Assembly (NCBI GenBank): GCA_021161465.1
Contig: JAGHAM010000005.1
Coordinates: forward strand, 1 to 25,362
DNA: 25,362 nucleotides
Reading direction: 5' to 3'
Source: Candidatus Iainarchaeum sp.
GTDB taxonomy: Archaea > B1Sed10-29 > WALL01 > JAGHAM01
Shown: one piece after another, positions 19,026 through 25,362 of the stretch
How positions within the stretch are numbered: position 1 is the first letter of the stretch
Layout: every line of letters starts with the position of its first letter
Translations under genes and position numbers: made by a program
The notes under the pieces: model-generated
The model's input: the letters and a program-made list of their open reading frames with translations, nothing else
Told to the model about the DNA's origin: nothing
Database searches by the model: none

Positions 19026-20219
19026 ATGGCTATGAAACGTAAACTTTACTCGCTGAATTTCCTGTATGGCTTTGGCTTCACAATGGTTTCCAAGCTGATG
19101 CCGGCCATACTTGCCTCTGCTAAGATTGCAACTAGTGCGTTCCAGATAAGCCTAGTCAGTGCAAGCTATCATCTAGCAAGAAGCATCAGCACCATTTATT
19201 CTGGCTACCTCTCCGATAGGTTCGGGCGGAGGAAGAGCATGCTGGTTGGCTTCCTTGTGACAGCTTTGGTGGCCTTCTTCATGCTTTTCGCAAACTCGAT
19301 AGAGTTATACGCTATAGCATTTTTCCTGATTGGTCTTGTGGCGTCATTATTTTATTTGTCTCTTGGTGCACTGGCATCGATAATCTTCAAGAAGAAGGCA
19401 GAGGCTTTTTCAAAATTAGAAGCTGCTTATCAGCTTGGGTTTATAGCTGGTCCGTTCGTTGGTGGTGCCCTGGCTGTCTACATGGGGAGTTTTGAGCTGT
19501 CACTCTTTGGTACACATCTACACCTCACCACTCCTTTGATATTTTTGGCATGGGTTATCATCTGCCTGATTGGCTTTTTCGTTTCCCTCTCAGTCCCCGT
19601 TACTACTGTAAAAAGAGCGACTGTACGGGGGACCATAAAGGACCTGTCCACTGTTTTCAGGAAAAATTTTATCGGCTTCTCCTTGTTCTTTGTTGTTGGG
19701 AGTTTTACAATTGGTTTCGTTGAAGGCGCCCGTGATATACTTGTTCCATTAAGGGCAGTGGACCTAGGAATGGGAGTGCTTGATGTTGGAGTGATTTTTT
19801 CCGTATCAGCGGTAATAACTATGATAGGCGTCATTCCCGGAAGCAGCATTTCTGATAGGTTTGGTAGGGGGATGGGTCTGGTGTTGGGGTTCTCTCTGGT
19901 AGCAGTGGCATTCGCGCTTATGGTATCCGCCACCTCACTGGTCGCGCTGGCAGTTCTTACAGGTTTGCTATCACTTGGCAGGTCAATAGCCCTGGCAACT
20001 AACAGGGCTTTTGCATCTGATATAATTCACGAGAAATTCCGGGCTACTGGGTTGTCTGCGGTGGATGCGTTGTTCCTTTTCGGGCGAGTTGTTGGTCCGC
20101 TTGCAGCTGGGCTTCTGAAGGATGCTATACACTTCCAGGATGCGGTTCTCTTCTTTGGTTCTGTGACGGCTGTGGTTGTAGTGCTGTCTGCTGCTTATTA
20201 TCTTATTGAAGAGAGGTAA
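19026..20219 (+). CDS. MFS-family transporter
   Basis: A 397-residue protein with about 12 hydrophobic segments. The MFS motif A is present in both halves: GYLSDRFGRRKSMLVG between helices 2 and 3, and a weaker GSSISDRFGRGMGLVLG between helices 8 and 9, as in drug/sugar antiporter-type MFS proteins. The substrate is unknown. Starts at TTG 19023, ATG 19026 or ATG 19032 are all possible; GAGGAA near 19010 best suits ATG 19026. It follows the methyltransferase directly. Confidence 0.88.
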   Translation: MAMKRKLYSLNFLYGFGFTMVSKLMPAILASAKIATSAFQISLVSASYHLARSISTIYSGYLSDRFGRRKSMLVGFLVTALVAFFMLFANSIELYAIAFFLIGLVASLFYLSLGALASIIFKKKAEAFSKLEAAYQLGFIAGPFVGGALAVYMGSFELSLFGTHLHLTTPLIFLAWVIICLIGFFVSLSVPVTTVKRATVRGTIKDLSTVFRKNFIGFSLFFVVGSFTIGFVEGARDILVPLRAVDLGMGVLDVGVIFSVSAVITMIGVIPGSSISDRFGRGMGLVLGFSLVAVAFALMVSATSLVALAVLTGLLSLGRSIALATNRAFASDIIHEKFRATGLSAVDALFLFGRVVGPLAAGLLKDAIHFQDAVLFFGSVTAVVVVLSAAYYLIEER

Positions 20220-20293
20220 TTACCTTAAAGAACATAAGAAGGTGGAGGCTTCGTTTTCCCCCACGGTTAAAATAAATCAGTCAAAGAACACAT

Positions 20294-20446
20294 CTAGTAA
20301 TTTCTCTGGGGTCTGTGTTTTTGATAACACTCTTTACAATATACTGGTCTACCCTCTGTTGGCTTGAAAGGAACTTCACATTCCGCGCCACAGTCAGAGC
20401 AAGTTGCCTTATACATCTTTCTAGGCTGACCATACGAGTAACTCAT
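20294..20446 (-). CDS. CxxC-x17-CxxC zinc-ribbon protein (50 residues)
   Basis: A 50-residue protein with C16-x2-C19-G and C37-x2-C40, giving the CxxC-x17-CxxC spacing of a small zinc-ribbon family common in archaea and candidate-phyla bacteria. The ends are basic (YSYGQPRKMYK and QKHRPQRNY), which suggests nucleic-acid binding. The ATG at 20446 is preceded by GAGGTGA, an excellent archaeal ribosome binding site, so the gene is convincing despite its size. It is convergent with the MFS gene and has its own upstream AT-rich region. Confidence 0.85.
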   Translation of the reverse strand: MSYSYGQPRKMYKATCSDCGAECEVPFKPTEGRPVYCKECYQKHRPQRNY

Positions 20447-20617
20447 TTTCTCACCTCTTCTAACTAGCACCATTACTTCAAATAAACTAAAGAGGCAAGA
20501 GCCTAACTAGAAAAATACTCGAAGGAACAGCACTTATAGTGTTATTGCATATGTTGGACTATTTAAACTAATGGGTGTGTTCATCCCTTTAGCTAGAAGA
20601 ATACTATGGTGTGCTTA

Positions 20618-21328
20618 TTACCTTACTGGAAAGTATTCCTTGTACTTCAACGGGTTTATTTCTTTGAAAAATTTTGGTGCGTCCTCTGTAAGCATCAGCT
20701 GCAAATAGTAGGAGAGCGCGCCGTGTAACCCATGTGACTCTAGTCTTCTGGCTGATGTCACAACCCTCGGCTCGGGTAGGAACACAATTCTCCCAAACTC
20801 ACTTGCCTTCTCACCGAATTTTCCATCCTCCACTGGGGAGTTAGGGAAACCACCAACTTTTCTGAAAATCCGTTTCGTTGTGCATAAGTTAAAACCACTG
20901 AGCACACCATGATTTGAGAGATACTTGAATACGAAGTATTGGTTCAGGAGCTTTGCTGCCATGGAAAGCTTTCTCGATTTCTTTGAGAAGGTGAACCCAC
21001 ATGTAAGTGCCGCAATGCTCTTGTCCTTCAACACAGAATGAACGACATCGATGTAGTTTGGGGGTATCACCGTGTCAGCATCTATAAACACCAAGGTTTT
21101 GCCTTTGCTGACTCTTACACCTTTGTTCCTTCCCCTCCATATACCTCTCCTTGCGAGCACAACTTTGTCTGCATACTTCTCAGCAATCTTAACAGTCCGG
21201 TCTTCACTGTATCCATCAGAAACTATTACTTCGTAGGACAGGCTGGTGTCTTGCTTGTTTATAGCCTTCAAGCAGGCTCTTATCTCCCCTTCTTCATTCA
21301 ATGTCGGAACGATGATAGAAACATCCAT
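20618..21328 (-). CDS. Family 2 glycosyltransferase
   Basis: A 236-residue GT-A fold enzyme. The N-terminal nucleotide-binding strand is SIIVPTLNEEGEI, then VIVSDGYSEDRT, and the metal-binding DxD-type motif FIDADT (DAD at 83-85). The acceptor side has SGFNLCTTKRIFRKVGGFPN and VEDGKFGEKASE. Such enzymes transfer a sugar from a nucleotide donor, usually to a lipid or glycan. There is no clear membrane anchor. The ATG at 21328 lies 28 bases after the NuoI stop with no ribosome binding site; ATTAAAAAC upstream may be its own TATA box. Confidence 0.9.
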   Translation of the reverse strand: MDVSIIVPTLNEEGEIRACLKAINKQDTSLSYEVIVSDGYSEDRTVKIAEKYADKVVLARRGIWRGRNKGVRVSKGKTLVFIDADTVIPPNYIDVVHSVLKDKSIAALTCGFTFSKKSRKLSMAAKLLNQYFVFKYLSNHGVLSGFNLCTTKRIFRKVGGFPNSPVEDGKFGEKASEFGRIVFLPEPRVVTSARRLESHGLHGALSYYLQLMLTEDAPKFFKEINPLKYKEYFPVR

Positions 21329-21356
21329 GCAATCTATAACGCAGGCTTGTTTTTAA

Positions 21357-21743
21357 TTATTTGTCCTTCGCCTTCTTGATAGGAGATTTAATCAGTGTCG
21401 TAGAGTCGAAAGTAGCTAAAAAGAAGTTTTTTGTTAGTTCTATTGCACTGGTTGGGCAAATATCCTGGCACAGACCGCAGAAGCAACACTTCCCCAAGTC
21501 CACCTGTGGATACCTCTTTGGATACTTATCTTTGTAACCCTCAGGTGCTTCAACCATTTCTATTGCTTTGTTTGGGCATATCCTAGCGCAGAGCCCGCAA
21601 CTTATACACTTGCTTATGTCATAGTTATGCTCACCCCGATAACCATCTGCTATAGGGATAGATTCATCTGGAAACTTGACAGTCATTGGCTTCTTGATAA
21701 GGTTTCCTAAAACTTTTTTTACAACGCCAACTTTCATTTTCAT
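21357..21743 (-). CDS. NuoI-like 2x[4Fe-4S] ferredoxin subunit
   Basis: A 128-residue protein with two classic four-cysteine sets, C46-x2-C49-x2-C52-x3-C56-P and C86-x2-C89-x2-C92-x3-C96-P, binding two 4Fe-4S clusters as in NuoI and the ferredoxin subunits of energy-converting hydrogenases. Its N-terminal basic helix (VLGNLIKKPMTVKFP) resembles the part of NuoI that contacts the membrane arm. The start overlaps the nuoD-like stop by one base (TAATG). It is the last gene of the four-gene operon and would pass electrons to the NuoB/NuoD-like core. Confidence 0.92.
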   Translation of the reverse strand: MKMKVGVVKKVLGNLIKKPMTVKFPDESIPIADGYRGEHNYDISKCISCGLCARICPNKAIEMVEAPEGYKDKYPKRYPQVDLGKCCFCGLCQDICPTSAIELTKNFFLATFDSTTLIKSPIKKAKDK

Positions 21744-22849
21744 TACCTATCCATATCCGCTGGGCATGAGTTCAGGCTCCAGTAAATAGCAGGGACATCT
21801 GAGATACTGTTTCCTGGCAGTATGTGCTCAAGTACTGGTATCAAGTGCAGGAAGGAAGGACCCCTGATTTTAACCCTGTATGGTGTGGTGCCACCATTGC
21901 CAACCATATACATAGCTGCCTCTCCTCTTGAAATTTCATTCCTGATATACACTTCTCCATTTGGGATTTCAACTGAGAGTTCTGGCTTTAACGAGGGCTC
22001 TCTCACTTTCCCGCTGGGCAGGCTATCTAAGACCTGCTCTATGATGTATATACTTTCTTTCATTTCATCTATCCCAACCATACATCTGGCGTATGCATCT
22101 CCCTCTTTGCGTGTTGGAACTTTAAAATCTAGCTGTCGGTATATTTCATAGGGGGCGTCTTTCCTTACGTCTGCCTCAACACCACTTCCTCTAAGCACTG
22201 GCCCTGTTGCTCCAAGTGCTATTGCATCCTTCGCGCTTAAGATGCCAACGCCCTTTGCCCTTGCTTCAAAGCTTGGATTTTCCAGTTCCTCAAGCTTTAG
22301 CATCTCCTCCACCTTATCCAGTGTTGCTTTTATCTTTTCCACAGCTCCTGATGGTAGGTCTCTCCTTACTCCCCCAGGGCAGATATAACCTGTAGGGTAT
22401 ACCCTCCCGCCAGTTATAAGCTCGAATAAGTCTAATATATAATCTCTGTATCCAAAAGCCATTTTGAAACCAGTGTTGAAGCCAGTTGCTAGTGACATTG
22501 CGCCATACCATATCATATGCGATTGTATCCGGGATAGTTCTACCATTAACACCCTTATGTATTTGGCCCGCTCAGGCACGTTAGTCCCAATAAGTGTGTC
22601 CACAGCTTCTGCGTGTACAAGATTCCAGTTAAGTGGTTCAAATACGCAAATCCTATCGGACAGCACAGCGTTTTGCATTGGACTTCTGTATTCCATGAGC
22701 TTCTCAAATCCCCTGTGCAGGTATCCAGGGTCAGAGCGTGCAGATACTACCTCTTCCCCACGAATTTTTAGTTTAATGGAGAAGTTACCTGGCCCCGGGT
22801 GTGCTGGTCCAAAGGGCAGGTCGTATATTAGCTCTTTATCAGTGGACAT
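21743..22849 (-). CDS. NuoD-like (49 kDa / hydrogenase large-subunit) protein without a NiFe site
   Basis: A 368-residue protein of the complex I 49-kDa / group 4 hydrogenase large-subunit superfamily, with PFGPAHPGPGNF, YLHRGFEKLMEYR and GGRVYPTGYICPGGVRRD. In true hydrogenases two CxxC motifs bind NiFe. Here the first is C68-V-F-E71 and the second C362-P-A-D365 before the terminal MDR, so each keeps one Cys and replaces the other with an acidic residue. This rules out a normal NiFe centre and resembles hydrogenase-related complexes. The frame is open to 22996, but ATG 22849 has GGAGTGA and the conserved N-terminus. Confidence 0.92.
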   Translation of the reverse strand: MSTDKELIYDLPFGPAHPGPGNFSIKLKIRGEEVVSARSDPGYLHRGFEKLMEYRSPMQNAVLSDRICVFEPLNWNLVHAEAVDTLIGTNVPERAKYIRVLMVELSRIQSHMIWYGAMSLATGFNTGFKMAFGYRDYILDLFELITGGRVYPTGYICPGGVRRDLPSGAVEKIKATLDKVEEMLKLEELENPSFEARAKGVGILSAKDAIALGATGPVLRGSGVEADVRKDAPYEIYRQLDFKVPTRKEGDAYARCMVGIDEMKESIYIIEQVLDSLPSGKVREPSLKPELSVEIPNGEVYIRNEISRGEAAMYMVGNGGTTPYRVKIRGPSFLHLIPVLEHILPGNSISDVPAIYWSLNSCPADMDR

Positions 22850-22853
22850 TTCT

Positions 22854-23351
22854 TCACTCCCAGTAGCCTTTCTCCCGTTTGTTGGATTTGTCAAGAAGTT
22901 CCTTCCTGACATAGTCGCGCCAGTTAAAGTCCTTTTTGAATGGAGGTGTTTTATCCCAACCCTCGAGGAATAACGGTGAGGGGTCAAGATTCCCACGGAA
23001 GTTCACACCAAAAAGCTCGTGCAACTCACGTTCGTGGATTTGAGCATTAGCACCCCACAGCGAAATCGCTGATAGTGTGACAGGGTCATCTCTGCTGATT
23101 TTTGTTTTCACGTTCAGAAGCAGCTTGTCGCTGTAGGACCAGAGATGGTAAGTTACTTCGTATTTACCCTCTTCTATCCAATCGGTCACTGAAATAGAGG
23201 ACAGGTGTCCAAATCCCTTTCTTTTTGCGAATTCTAAAAGAATCAGTGGGTCTTTTTTCACTTCCAACCAAATACTATTGTCTCCCCTGATTTCTGTTTC
23301 AACACCAAAATTTGAATTTAACTCCCTTGCAATGTCCTCAACTTTGCTCAT
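22854..23351 (-). CDS. NuoC-like (30 kDa) subunit
   Basis: A 165-residue protein with the 30-kDa subunit signature HERELHELFGVNF, followed by the expected PLFLEGWDKTPPFKKDF tail. The N-terminal domain (residues 1-85) has the usual alpha/beta pattern with FGHLSSISVTDWIEEGKYEVTYHLWS. It has no cofactor ligands and acts as a structural partner of the NuoD subunit. Its start overlaps the nuoB-like stop by four bases (ATGA). The ribosome binding site of the next gene overlaps its stop, so the genes are translationally coupled. Confidence 0.92.
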   Translation of the reverse strand: MSKVEDIARELNSNFGVETEIRGDNSIWLEVKKDPLILLEFAKRKGFGHLSSISVTDWIEEGKYEVTYHLWSYSDKLLLNVKTKISRDDPVTLSAISLWGANAQIHERELHELFGVNFRGNLDPSPLFLEGWDKTPPFKKDFNWRDYVRKELLDKSNKREKGYWE

Positions 23352-23788
23352 TTGGCCCTCTCCTTGGTTTTCATTTCCTGTATGTGCTCAACTATCTTGT
23401 GGACACCATAAAATATTGCCTCCGGACGCGGTGGGCAACCAGGGATATATAGGTCGACTGGCAGGTAGTCTGAAAGTCTCTTTATAGTGTTATAAGAGTC
23501 CCAGTACATCCCACCAGTCATCGTGCATGAGCCAAGCGCTATTACGACCCTGGGCTCGGGCATTTGCTTGTATATTTTTTGAACTCTCTTTATTGATTTG
23601 GCGGTTTGGTAACCAGCAACGAAAAGGCAGTCAGCATGTCTTGGAGAGCTAACCGGTATAAGCCCAAATCTTTCCATATCCCATCTTGAACCGACTACAG
23701 GCAGTAACTCTGTGAAACCACATGAGTTGAACCAGCTGAACACCCACACAGCTTTTATAAGCCTTCCCATCTCATCTGCTTTGCTCAT
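23348..23788 (-). CDS. NuoB-like (20 kDa / hydrogenase small-subunit) protein
   Basis: A 146-residue homologue of the subunit that holds the terminal 4Fe-4S cluster (N2 in complex I). Conserved landmarks are SPRHAD, MPEPRVVIALGSC (C88) and IPGCPPRPEA (C118). Family members start the cluster site with CCxxE (complex I) or CxGCxxE (hydrogenases). Here it reads NSCGFTE with only C23, and Gly24 at the second position. C54 (HADC) is an extra cysteine that could compensate. It is the first gene of the operon; the ATG at 23788 has GGAG, and TATTTAT near 23831-23838 is the likely TATA box. Confidence 0.92.
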   Translation of the reverse strand: MSKADEMGRLIKAVWVFSWFNSCGFTELLPVVGSRWDMERFGLIPVSSPRHADCLFVAGYQTAKSIKRVQKIYKQMPEPRVVIALGSCTMTGGMYWDSYNTIKRLSDYLPVDLYIPGCPPRPEAIFYGVHKIVEHIQEMKTKERAK

Positions 23789-24092
23789 CTTTACTCCCTC
23801 GCCAGCGCCACAGGCTCCCCTAAATGTTTGATAAATACTGAACTTATAAATCTATCCTTGGCATTAGAAAAATAGAAAGCCTCGGGAGTGACCAGAGGCC
23901 AAGACCCTAGAGCCCTATCTAACACAGTGCGTTTCCAGAGAAATGAAAAGGTCCGGACTGTTTTTTTACAGAATAGATTACAGAACAACTCCGTCCGGGG
24001 TTAAGTGCCATGAGTAATCACATGTACCAAAGAGTAAAAGAAAGGGAGATAACTTTTGTTATTGCTCTTGTGGTATTGTTCTTTTATCGCCA
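23789..24092. other. Structured intergenic region upstream of the redox operon
   Basis: These 304 bases hold the promoter of the nuoB-like gene and several inverted repeats. One is GCCTC/GAGGC at 23879-23899. Another is CCGGAC/GTCCGG at 23953-23998 with a 34-base loop that contains CTGT/ACAG and two copies of TTACAGAA. The region is richer in GC than the adjacent peptidase gene. A 65-codon frame crosses it but has no coding features. A small structured RNA is possible but not shown; I could not fold it into a tRNA. Confidence 0.4.
23868..23899 (-). terminator. Possible hairpin terminator downstream of the metallopeptidase gene
   Basis: On the minus strand, GCCTC (23899-23895) pairs with GAGGC (23883-23879) and is followed by TTTCTATTTTT. 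It lies about 195 bases past the peptidase stop and just before the redox-operon promoter, which suits a transcription boundary. It may instead be part of a small RNA. Confidence 0.35.
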
Positions 24093-25362
24093 TCAATCAA
24101 CCCAGCCTATCTCTTCCGCTGTTTTTGGACAAATAACTACTTTGTTTAGATTTCCAAAATTTTGTCCTTCACCTTCCTCGTTTAACATAATATAACCACA
24201 CATCAAACAAGCCTTCTCTTGAGGGTAAAGAGGAATTTTATTTGGCTCTGGGATGCCATCTGGGATTTTACAACATCCACAATAATCTCCATAAGGACAT
24301 GGAGATAAATATTTATCATGTGCGCCTAAAACATGAGCTAATTCATGAGCTATTGTTTCAACTCCATCGTCCTCTAAAACCCTAGAAGCATCTATACTTA
24401 CATAAATGGTATTATTTTTACCTGCACAAGGAGTAAACCCATAATACCCTCTATGAGATAAAATTTGGTCATTAAAGTAAACAAAAGCTATTATGTCATA
24501 ATGTGTTAAGTCTACAGAATTCTTTCTGGCTTCTTCTTCAAAAAATGGCCTAAGAGTAGAGTCACAAGCCATTGTGCTATTTCTTTTTGGTGGATTGCTA
24601 TCAAGGGAAAAAGGTCCTAGAACACTAATATTTAACGAAAAATTATCCGCTCCATACCTTTTTGCTTCATTTAAATAAAAGTCATCAATGTAAAATACTG
24701 AATGAGGATTATTCTCTTTTTCACGTTCTACTAAACCTTCAAACTTAAATTGCCCTTCAGGGTTGTTAAAAACCTCTAGAAAATTGTGGATTTCAATTAT
24801 GTTTGTACAGTATTCTTTTAAATTTTGGAGGTAATACCCGGTCCGTTTTTGGAGGTAATACCCTATCCGTTTATCATAGCAGTAATACAAATTACTGTAT
24901 AAAGCATCCTTTGGAGCAAATTCTATTATGCCTATTTTAAGATTACCCTTAGCTTGTAGTCTATGGACACACCTAGCAGCAGAGGAGCCATTATAGTAAA
25001 AGGTACCTTGGTTTTGACAAACATCAATGGTATTTGGATTTTTGTCATCACAGTCAGAGTCTGAAACGCATTCTGTAACTACACAATGACCTAGAGTGTT
25101 ACAAATTGAATTGGGAGAACATGAACATATAGAACAGTTATCAATCAATGTGCCGTTATCACAATACTTTGGTTTGTTGGTAGAGCATTGTCCATATGGT
25201 GTCCCATCAGAGCAAGTTCTCGTGACCCCACATTCAGGGTTGCTCTTAACACAATTTCCCCAAGTACTGTTGACACAGTTTTGAGTTCCGGGGCATTTGC
25301 CTACCATACAGTCTCTTGTTTCGCCTGAGTGGCATTGGGTAACGCACCCAACCAAGAAAAAA
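24093..25362 (-). CDS. Secreted cysteine-rich zinc metallopeptidase (5' end outside window)
   Basis: At least 420 residues; the frame is open to the window edge, so the true start is missing. The first visible residues, FFLVGC, look like the end of a signal peptide with a lipobox. About 115 residues with many cysteines follow, including TECVSDSDCDDKNPNTIDVC, a disulfide-rich calcium-loop-like repeat found in surface proteins. The catalytic domain has HELAHVLGAHD (about 24316-24346), a metzincin-like HExxHxxGxx site with Asp as the candidate third ligand, and a possible Met-turn CLMCGYIML. Several CxxC pairs surround it. The gene is visibly AT-rich compared with its neighbours, suggesting transfer or relaxed constraint. 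Confidence 0.75.
   Translation of the reverse strand, partial: FFLVGCVTQCHSGETRDCMVGKCPGTQNCVNSTWGNCVKSNPECGVTRTCSDGTPYGQCSTNKPKYCDNGTLIDNCSICSCSPNSICNTLGHCVVTECVSDSDCDDKNPNTIDVCQNQGTFYYNGSSAARCVHRLQAKGNLKIGIIEFAPKDALYSNLYYCYDKRIGYYLQKRTGYYLQNLKEYCTNIIEIHNFLEVFNNPEGQFKFEGLVEREKENNPHSVFYIDDFYLNEAKRYGADNFSLNISVLGPFSLDSNPPKRNSTMACDSTLRPFFEEEARKNSVDLTHYDIIAFVYFNDQILSHRGYYGFTPCAGKNNTIYVSIDASRVLEDDGVETIAHELAHVLGAHDKYLSPCPYGDYCGCCKIPDGIPEPNKIPLYPQEKACLMCGYIMLNEEGEGQNFGNLNKVVICPKTAEEIGWVD
24823..24870 (-). repeat. 24-bp in-frame tandem duplication in the metallopeptidase gene
   Basis: Bases 24823-24846 and 24847-24870 are near-identical copies (ttttggaggtaataccc and a few varied bases). They encode the adjacent octapeptides RIGYYLQK and RTGYYLQN. 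The frame is preserved. Confidence 0.85.

Noticed and set aside
21743-22849. Functional NiFe hydrogenase
   Set aside because: Two of the four required metal-binding cysteines are replaced by Glu and Asp.
22850-22996. 49-residue N-terminal extension of the NuoD-like protein
   Set aside because: It lies entirely over the nuoC-like gene in another frame; ATG 22849 has a ribosome binding site and the conserved start.
23791-23988. 65-codon minus-strand frame upstream of the nuoB-like gene
   Set aside because: No ribosome binding site, overlaps inverted repeats and the promoter, and the peptide has no recognisable features.
23878-24001. Another intron-containing tRNA
   Set aside because: I tried both strands; there is no TTCAA-type T-loop and no matching acceptor halves.

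Overview
This is a chromosomal window from an archaeon. It carries the archaeal RNA polymerase–translation gene string in its usual order on the minus strand: rpoH, rpoB2, rpoB1, rpoA1, rpoA2, eL30, nusA, uS12, uS7, EF-2, EF-1A, uS10. Both large polymerase subunits are split (B into B2/B1, A into A1/A2), as in many euryarchaeal and some DPANN lineages. Start sites show archaeal signals: TATA-like boxes 25-30 bases upstream, leaderless starts, and GGTGA/GGAGG ribosome binding sites. The sequence alone does not let me place the organism more precisely.

Layout. 1-409: 5' part of an interrupted tRNA-Ser gene (minus strand, running off the left edge). 463-945: small basic protein of unknown function. 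1073-14287: the polymerase/translation operon(s). 14354-14626: small tail-anchored membrane protein. 14745-15460: a three-tRNA cluster (Arg, Tyr, Asp; minus strand), every gene interrupted. 15592-17255: Thi4-type thiazole synthase with an EamA/DMT transporter. 17545-20219 (plus strand): endonuclease III, a class I methyltransferase and an MFS transporter. 20294-20446: 50-residue zinc-ribbon protein. 20618-21328: family 2 glycosyltransferase. 21357-23788: four-gene operon for a complex I/energy-converting-hydrogenase-like hydrophilic module (NuoB, C, D, I homologues) with no membrane subunit beside it. 24093 to the right edge: 5'-truncated, AT-rich, cysteine-rich secreted metallopeptidase.

The most unusual content is the tRNA genes. 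All four contain introns. Asp(GTC) and Arg(TCG), which are complete, and Ser(TGA), which is cut by the window edge, each have an intron in the anticodon loop and another splitting the T-loop, apparently at 59/60. Removing the proposed introns from Asp and Arg gives 73-nt cloverleaves with fully paired acceptor and T stems. At the T-loop junctions, exon bases UUCA pair with intron bases UGAA (Asp) or UGGA (Arg), as a bulge-helix-bulge splice site requires. The Tyr gene is best read with two introns, one of only 23 nt in the variable region. Several introns are long and contain internal duplications. A T-loop intron destroys the TTCAA signature that tRNA finders look for, so these genes are easily missed.

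The redox operon is also notable. The NuoD homologue keeps only one cysteine of each NiFe-binding CxxC pair (now CxxE and CxxD), and the NuoB homologue lacks the second of the tandem cysteines that normally bind cluster N2.
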